Below are positions 58,201 to 64,000 of a DNA stretch of 64,000 bases, one piece after another. How positions within the stretch are numbered: position 1 is the stretch's first letter; the number at the start of each line of letters is the position of its first letter. A program made the translations under genes and the position numbers. The stretch comes from Pseudofabraea citricarpa (taxonomy: Eukaryota; Ascomycota; Leotiomycetes; Helotiales; Dermateaceae). Under the pieces are notes generated by a model. The model was given only the letters and a program-made list of their open reading frames with translations, searched no databases and was not told where the DNA came from. Where the stretch lies: the NCBI GenBank assembly GCA_029641185.1, contig JAPWGK010000035.1, positions 186,001 to 250,000 on the forward strand, given 5' to 3'.

Positions 58201-59607
58201 AAGATTTTGATTGTAATCCAATCTTGAGCACTTTCAGGACCTTCGAAAGTCGAAACGAATGCGAGGCCCTGATGACGTAAATATGAAGTGCGAAATTTGT
58301 ATTCAATTAGAAAACCCATAACGTCGTCTAGAAATTCAACCCAAAGGTTAGTATGATGAATGTTGAGAATATGTACTTGAGGAGCGATAAAAATATATCA
58401 AAAGACTTCTTCAATTGTTTCGTCTGTTACAGCCCCACAGAATCACCACCAAGGTTTATTATGAAAGAACAGTATCGTACTAATGTCCCATGGTCCACCG
58501 CCAGCATAGTCGAATGAGAAAGCAAGCTTAAAACCGAGTGCATCTGCCGCCTCGAAAGCTTTGTTCACAGATTTAGCATTGTTGTCGTCTCCAGCTGCTA
58601 TGTTGAGTGCAAACGCATCAATATGAGCTTGCTGTGCAAGTCGAATATCTGCTTTCCAATTATCAACGCTCCAATGAGGAACATTGCTGACCTAAATAAA
58701 AAACTTAGTACCAATTAAGACAATTTGAAATTGCTTCACTGACCATAAAATGAGCGAAGACTACTCTGGGATGGTCATCTTCAGCAGCAGCAACTCGCAA
58801 TGAAGAAGATAATGAATCATCCAAAGAAAGGTTATGGTGAGAAAACGTGTATGTTCCGTTCAACACTGCAGAAGCCAGAGCTGTGCTTGAAACCTGTGGA
58901 TGGGCTGTGTAGGACGAAGAACCACTGGTAAGGTTAGAACTAAATGTTGCATTGTACATCGAAATGGTTGAAATGCGAGACGAAGAAGTTTTTGTAAGGA
59001 GAGGCATAAATGTATTGTTCCTGAGAATAGCGGATGGCTTTGCTGAAACTTGTGGATAAGACGTAAGAGATATAGTGGCGTTTGTATGAGTAAGGGGAAA
59101 TGATCCATTAAGGGGAATGTAACTGGGTGAACTTGCTGACACTTGTGGTCGAGCTAAGCGAGAGGAAGTAACGCTGCGTGATGGTTGTGAAAAATTTGAG
59201 AAATTCAAGCTGGAGCTTCCATTAATAGGGAAAGGTTGTGAGGTGAAAGAAACTGTGAGGCTATTCAGAGACGAGGTAGATGTCCCAGTCAAAGTTGTCA
59301 AAGTTGGGATATTTGTAAAGCCTCTTGAGATGCCAGGATACGAGATGCTGTTCGCACTAGATGTAACCATATTGTGCTCAACTGTGGTAATAGTAGGCGT
59401 TATAGAGGCGTGTAAGATCAGTTGAGACGAAGGGCGAACTTTGGACGAGAAGGTGAAGGTTCTGTTTCCATTTGATGGAAGTGTAGAAGCCCCAGAAAGT
59501 ATTACTTGAGATGCAGAAAAGCTTCCTGAGGGCGGAACGAGTGTTGGGACTGATTGTACCGGAAATGGAATTAGCAAGAGAGCTAGAATAGTCATAAGTA
59601 GCTTCAT
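55243..59607 (-). CDS. Secreted alpha-1,3-glucanase (mutanase), GH71, with Cys-rich modules
   Basis: Six exons on the minus strand: 58744-59607, about 58483-58691, 58144-58327, 57616-57985, 56916-57555 and 55243-56831; about 1285 aa. The junction near 58483 is approximate. A signal peptide (MKLLMTILALLLIPFPVQSV) leads a 265-residue Ser/Thr-rich, N-glycosylated stretch with repeats around PQVSA. The GH71 domain follows: VVFAHFMVSNVPHWSVDNW, IDAFALNIAAGDD, LAFSFDYAGGGPWDI, FVSTFEGPESAQDW, FFMPDWSSKGA, SWAAWPWGNTDMNTY and QIISWNDYGESHYIGP. After a beta-rich module come four Cys-rich motifs of the type CxFxCxxGxCPxxxC, then a large C-terminal region with a hydrophobic stretch (SILLFFTSFLMVVPAVGSG). 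Family knowledge: GH71 enzymes hydrolyse cell-wall alpha-1,3-glucan (pseudonigeran). Confidence 0.88.
56450..57060 (-). repeat. Four Cys-rich motifs in the GH71 protein
   Basis: EICAFTCKYGYCPLGACQC (exon 5), then GLCNFACNLGFCPSQNC, GLCSFSCNFGFCPIGACTC and GLCKFACTHGWCPGDVC (exon 6). The spacing C-x3-C-x4-C-x3/4-C is nearly constant, pointing to a small disulphide-bonded module. Confidence 0.8.
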
Positions 59608-61022
59608 TGCTGCTAAAATTGAACGATGGAATCAAGTGTAAGCGATAATGACTGAGAATATTAGTTAAACCATAGATTTAGAAAAACACAACATTTCCCA
59701 CCTGGAATGAAATGGCAGTATTCAGAGTAGCAGGTACAAAGAGGATAACAGCACTCAACGAGAGATAGTCGAATACCTAGATACATTATTGATGAGTGAA
59801 ATACATGGATCGGCCCACAGATGTTATCATAATGCCATTTTGAATTCTATCGGCCCCTTGATCCAACAAAGTTGACCTTTGCAGGCATTGCCCATAAAGT
59901 TAGGTTCAATTCACCAATTTGGTACGACAATGAAAGAAAATTTGAAAGTTGGGCCATGCCGTGTCCCAAAGAGACCAATCCCGAACTAGATTATGGTTCA
60001 CTTGAAGATGAATGCAAAGGCAAAATTTCAAAGTGACAGGCCTGGAGCGGGTGCATGGATCGGGTGCAGGGTATGATGTGATGGGTGGGTATCGCGGGTC
60101 AAGACAGGGGACCTGGTTACACTGATGTGCTTGAGTAGAATTTAAGCGTAATAAGCGAGAGATCAAGCGCCTACAGGGCCTTGACTCGCTCTTATAGTTA
60201 CTTGTTTCCCTCAATTTGCCAAGGTAGCACTCGTTTATTCACAAATTTGTCCAAAATCTGATCCTTTCGTGACCTCGTGCAGTGAGGCTGCAGTGAGCCT
60301 ATTGACCTTAATCTTATCTCAATGCACGCCGCCCGAACTAGACAGGCATTCGGACAATCCGGGGCCCAGGAAAATCCATATTGAATCTTGCGGAGGCCAC
60401 GGCTCAGTTTACGTGCTGTGTTCTGGGATACGAGTAATTATGTTCCAACATCTCCAACACTACAAATATCACTACCTTCTATTTCCGGTCCTGCCAATGG
60501 TGCCAAGTCTCCATTTATGCAGGGAGAGTTTGCTCCTTGGGGAAATTATGCCAAAAAGCCGAAATTCAGCCCAGCAATACCCAAAACTAATCCCATGTTG
60601 GGACTTTGCGCGTGAGACACAATGTTTTGAAATTTATTTGTAAAAAAATGTTCGCGCCACCAACAAACCCAAGTTCTGTTTGATATGAGCGTGTGACTCG
60701 AAGTAACATGTCGGCCCATTATTCCAATCTATCCTTCGACTCATTGACTTTCAAGCATGATGCGGCTTTTCTCGTAATGAATTCTCGTAAGAATCTCAGT
60801 TTCCATCCAACATTTGGTTTACTTCTATATGCAGCTTTTGCCCTGACATTTTGTCTGGTTTTTACCAAAAGAAATTCTTATCAAAGGCCATATATTTTCT
60901 AATAGGAATTATTTCATCAAAAACTTTCAGTTGCCTCACTACGTAACATAGGTTACCAAAGCCTCCATACTTAGAACGACTTCATCTCACTTATTTTTAT
61001 TTTTTCAATCAAGCCAGCAACT
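59608..61022. other. Divergent intergenic region, no gene recognised
   Basis: 1.4 kb between the GH71 gene and the next secreted-protein gene. Short ORFs (for example 60269-60643) look random. The last 60 bp form a T/C-rich leader. Confidence 0.55.
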
Positions 61023-61856
61023 ATGAAGGTCTCTTTAATCTTCTTGATTGCGTACCTGACGGCTGCAATTTTCGCTGGTGGTCTACGAGGCGCGATGGAA
61101 CGTGTTTGGCTTTGGTATGCTTTCCGGCTAGAACGTAGCGCCGTATTAAAAAATGCGAATTACAAACGCACTATCGCCCCCGGCCTGACAATGGACGCAA
61201 AGTTCGATCAGTTCATCCAATATATCAACGGAATTAACTGGTTACCAGTTACCGGTGTGGATAACGACAGACCATATCCCAACATCCTGCAGACTGCAAA
61301 AACGGTGTATGCCTACAGAAAGTACAATGGCCCAGGCAAGCCCTCCAGCCGCCTTTACACCGACTTTCCGCCCAACCAATTTGAAAAGGTCGTCGCAGGG
61401 ACGAAAGCCTATATCGCCATGCTCAATGGAATAGGCGATGCTATGAAGGAGGCAAAGCAAGTAGTGGGGAGCGAATCAAAGGACTACAAGTTTGCCGTGG
61501 ACGCAGCGAAAGATGTGTTGCATCATAGACGTGCTGATCACTATAGAGTGATGAATGAGTGGCTGGAAAAGGCAGGCTTTGATACGTCTTCGAAAGAGCT
61601 TGTGTTTTGGACTCTCAAGTACTCCGATGGCAATTACAATTTTCTCGACATGGTAGATACAAGGGCAATGTATCCCGTGAAAGATGGCCTCCCTGTCTCA
61701 AATAAAATTATGCAAGACCGCCTAGATGAGTTCGAGACGGATTGGAGGAACAGCTTAAGTACAAATAGCCACCTGACACCTATCAATCAGGTGGCCGGGA
61801 TTTTAGAACGCTTAGAGGAGAAATGTTATCAGACGCCGTTGAAGAGACTGGCATGA
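61023..61856 (+). CDS. Small secreted protein of unknown function
   Basis: Single-exon 277-aa protein with a signal peptide (MKVSLIFLIAYLTAAIFAGG). The rest is hydrophilic, mostly helical, with few Cys (only one near the C-terminus, EKCYQTPL), so it is not a classic Cys-rich effector. Recognisable stretches include FDQFIQYINGINWLPVTGV and DAAKDVLHHRRADHYRVMNEWL. I do not recognise a family. Spacing and leader support the start. Confidence 0.72.
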   Translation: MKVSLIFLIAYLTAAIFAGGLRGAMERVWLWYAFRLERSAVLKNANYKRTIAPGLTMDAKFDQFIQYINGINWLPVTGVDNDRPYPNILQTAKTVYAYRKYNGPGKPSSRLYTDFPPNQFEKVVAGTKAYIAMLNGIGDAMKEAKQVVGSESKDYKFAVDAAKDVLHHRRADHYRVMNEWLEKAGFDTSSKELVFWTLKYSDGNYNFLDMVDTRAMYPVKDGLPVSNKIMQDRLDEFETDWRNSLSTNSHLTPINQVAGILERLEEKCYQTPLKRLA

Positions 61857-62097
61857 GTGTTTGTAGCGATAGAAGTTGGAGATAATATCAGGGGTTGAAG
61901 CCACTAAGCAGGGGCTGGTCCGGATCAATTTGTACGAAGTACAGCAGTAGAACTAGCGAGGAGCGAGCGACAGGTATAAATGCACTGTCCGTGCGCTCCC
62001 GAATCTCCCAAGACACAAATACACATAATGCAGTACAAGTGCGGTCTCTTCGTCCCTCTCCCTCGTTTACCTCTTTGTCAACCTTTTCACGTCCAAA

Positions 62098-63765
62098 ATG
62101 TCAGCGTCACCCAAGCCTCCTTATCAAGATGACTATTTTAGTCGCAAGAGCTTCAGTCGCAAGGATTGTTTGACTGCCCTCCATGGCGAAATGGTGCCAC
62201 ATACACTATGCTGGCCAGTAACACGAGTCTGCACCATCCGTGGTATCCGACACAAAGATGGCTTTGGCGAAGAGTTGCGTGGTCTGCCAGAATACCCAGA
62301 GTTTACTCGTGCCTTAAACGCCCGTAGCATTATGAGTAACAAGATCCCGACGATGAAGGAGTCATATCATTTCCCATACTGTATTTGGTATCCAGACCTT
62401 GCTGAAGAATCAACATACCGAGAGCTAGGTCGCCGATACCCACAGCTGCGTTACAATGTAGGACGCGCGTGTGCTGTAGCTGGCTATGTTGATTTATACC
62501 GCGAACTTGATCTTCTTCCCGATGTCTCGATCGCCGAGGAAGCGCGCGACAACCAAGCTAATGGGAAATCTCGCGCCATATTCGACGATATCATGGCTAG
62601 TCCTATCAAGTTTTCCGTGATGGATGATTACACGCGTTCTGTGGCAGTAGATCGTCCTCGAGCCGGTGCTTGCTTAAATGCAGACACAGCTGTGCGCTCG
62701 ATTCTCGAGACAAAACATGGATTTTGTTCTCCTGTCTGCGAGTTTCAGCTGCTGGGCGAATATCAGCCGCTTGATTCTCCGAAGAAATATTTCAACATTA
62801 CCGAAGACTGGGGTGTCGGCGATAGAGAGCCTTGGGAGACTTCTGATGTCTCTTCTGCAAATTCATCTTTGGAGGATCTTGTAGTACCTTTGCTCTATTC
62901 GCCCTTACCAATTGATCTACCCAACATCAACAAGGACCTCCTGATTCTGCGTGCTGCCTACTCAGGCAATATCGATAGATATTCCCGCCTCCAGCGCCCA
63001 ATTATGGTTGAAGGAGAAGTTGCTTGCATTCTCCGGGGTATTTACCATGAGACGATGTTCGCAAAATGGTGGTCACTCCAACCAGAGTCTTCTGCCAAAG
63101 GGTGGTATAAACATCTTCGGCGTGCGATCAACGCGAGATTTATCATGAACAATGATCTCTCAAGAATTACAGACGAGACACCAGAGGATGAGCTACCTTA
63201 TGTGATTTATTATCCATCATTTGCACATCCTGCAACTTATGAGGAACTCTTGCGGCGAAAACCCTCTATGTTGCTACAGGTTGCACGCGCATACATTGTG
63301 ACCAATGATGAACGTCGTTACCGGCGCTTAAACGTTCCATCGGACGATTATCTTTTCGAAGAAGCGTACTTAAGCCTGAATCCTTATTTCAAGAACGACC
63401 TGCGACTTAAAGGAGCCGACTTTTCTGACGGGCGTGACCTGAGTCGATGGAAAATGACAACTTTGCCAAGCTTACAGAGCGTACGTGCAACAGCAGTCTG
63501 GAAAACATTAACAGGGAGAGAAAATCCTGTTGATACAGAGCAGGGGGATGAGTCTATCTGGGAAGGATTACAGGCTGATTTTGGTTCGGTTGAGCTTTTC
63601 GTTTCAGTTCCTGACTCTATCAAGCAGTTGGCGAGTGAGTATAGCTATGTAGATCTCGAAAAACTGTACCGAGACGCGTGTTATCCAGACGGAGAAGATT
63701 TGGAGGTGGAGGTTGAAGAGACCGACATCTTTTCTGGCCGCTCTACTTCCCCCCAGCCTGACTGA
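62098..63765 (+). CDS. Internally duplicated protein of unknown function
   Basis: Single-exon 555-aa protein starting MSASPKPPYQDDYFSRKSF. Two copies of a roughly 120-residue unit are visible: about residues 27-150 (CTIRGIRHKDGF, RALNARSIMSNK, PYCIWYPDLAEESTYRELGRR, GRACAVAGYVDLYRELDLLP) and 300-425 (CILRGIYHETMF, RAINARFIMNND, PYVIYYPSFAHPATYEELLRR, ARAYIVTNDERRYRRLNVPS). No signal peptide or membrane segment; the end is acidic. No family recognised; the shared RAINAR.IM and YP..A..(S/A)TY(R/E)EL motifs should allow a profile search. Confidence 0.75.
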   Translation: MSASPKPPYQDDYFSRKSFSRKDCLTALHGEMVPHTLCWPVTRVCTIRGIRHKDGFGEELRGLPEYPEFTRALNARSIMSNKIPTMKESYHFPYCIWYPDLAEESTYRELGRRYPQLRYNVGRACAVAGYVDLYRELDLLPDVSIAEEARDNQANGKSRAIFDDIMASPIKFSVMDDYTRSVAVDRPRAGACLNADTAVRSILETKHGFCSPVCEFQLLGEYQPLDSPKKYFNITEDWGVGDREPWETSDVSSANSSLEDLVVPLLYSPLPIDLPNINKDLLILRAAYSGNIDRYSRLQRPIMVEGEVACILRGIYHETMFAKWWSLQPESSAKGWYKHLRRAINARFIMNNDLSRITDETPEDELPYVIYYPSFAHPATYEELLRRKPSMLLQVARAYIVTNDERRYRRLNVPSDDYLFEEAYLSLNPYFKNDLRLKGADFSDGRDLSRWKMTTLPSLQSVRATAVWKTLTGRENPVDTEQGDESIWEGLQADFGSVELFVSVPDSIKQLASEYSYVDLEKLYRDACYPDGEDLEVEVEETDIFSGRSTSPQPD

Positions 63766-64000
63766 AGGACATGCGACTCGAACCAAAGCTTGTATCATAT
63801 ATATCAGGAAGCTTCTTTAAAGATAGGCTAAAACTCGGATTGAGTGCCGATGTAAGCAAGTCACAAGATCCATGTCGAAGCTACACTGAATATCCAAGGA
63901 GAGTATAGTAGAAATGCGACAGAGCGCGAGAAATCTTGGTAGAAGATCTTTCTACCACAGACGAATTGAAAGTAACCACTTAGGTCTCTAGCTACCAGCG
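63766..64000. other. 3' flank at window end
   Basis: 3' UTR of the last gene; nothing else seen. Confidence 0.5.

Noticed and set aside
1..64000. CRISPR arrays, operons, bacterial-type promoters, Shine-Dalgarno sites, riboswitches
   Set aside because: The sequence is a eukaryotic fungal nuclear region with spliceosomal introns; no direct-repeat/spacer pattern was seen.

Overview
The window comes from a filamentous ascomycete nuclear genome. Almost every gene has short GT-AG introns (about 44-160 bp) with CTAAC-type branch points and pyrimidine-rich leaders, and the proteins are typical of the group: SPX/ankyrin/GDPD phosphate regulator, membrane-anchored GH5 exo-glucanase, GH71 alpha-1,3-glucanase. 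I would guess Leotiomycetes from the overall protein set, but this is inference and nothing in the window proves it.

Layout. 1-8.97 kb is dense: the 3' end of a PHO81/NUC-2 homologue, the EME1 nuclease subunit, a small uncertain gene, a RNase P/MRP Rpr2/Snm1-type protein and the lariat debranching enzyme DBR1. 8.97-13.0 kb is gene-poor and holds at least one stop-interrupted coding relic. 13.0-15.5 kb is a low-complexity tandem-repeat protein with several dibasic sites. 16.5-23.4 kb carries co-chaperone p23/SBA1 (with a 21-nt microexon), ESCRT-III VPS24, an anchored exo-beta-1,3-glucanase and the E1-beta subunit of branched-chain ketoacid dehydrogenase. 23.4-25.2 kb holds an inverted-repeat element and a remarkable tRNA-Leu gene. 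Then come SEN54 (tRNA-splicing endonuclease), two large unrecognised proteins (28-35 kb), ZPR1, a TBC Rab-GAP and a divergent SDR dehydrogenase. 43.9-45.8 kb is an unrecognised gene whose Gly/Asn-rich segment is built from a chain of phase-0 mini-exons. 47-55 kb holds a single-pass membrane protein, a probable mitochondrial protein, the snoRNP assembly factor BCD1, a second SDR and a four-pass membrane protein. 55.2-59.6 kb is one large secreted GH71 alpha-1,3-glucanase with Cys-rich modules. The window ends with a small secreted protein and an internally duplicated unknown protein.

There are no operons; neighbours share divergent promoters at most. RNA processing is over-represented (RPR2/SNM1-type, DBR1, SEN54, BCD1, tRNA-Leu), probably by chance. 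The strongest unusual signals are (1) a tRNA-Leu(TAG) gene that has the normal anticodon-loop intron and also a precise 51-nt GT-AG intron-like insertion in its T-loop, splitting the Pol III B box; and (2) the array of symmetric mini-exons at 45.1-45.7 kb. Exon boundaries were derived by hand from reading frame, splice consensus and family knowledge.
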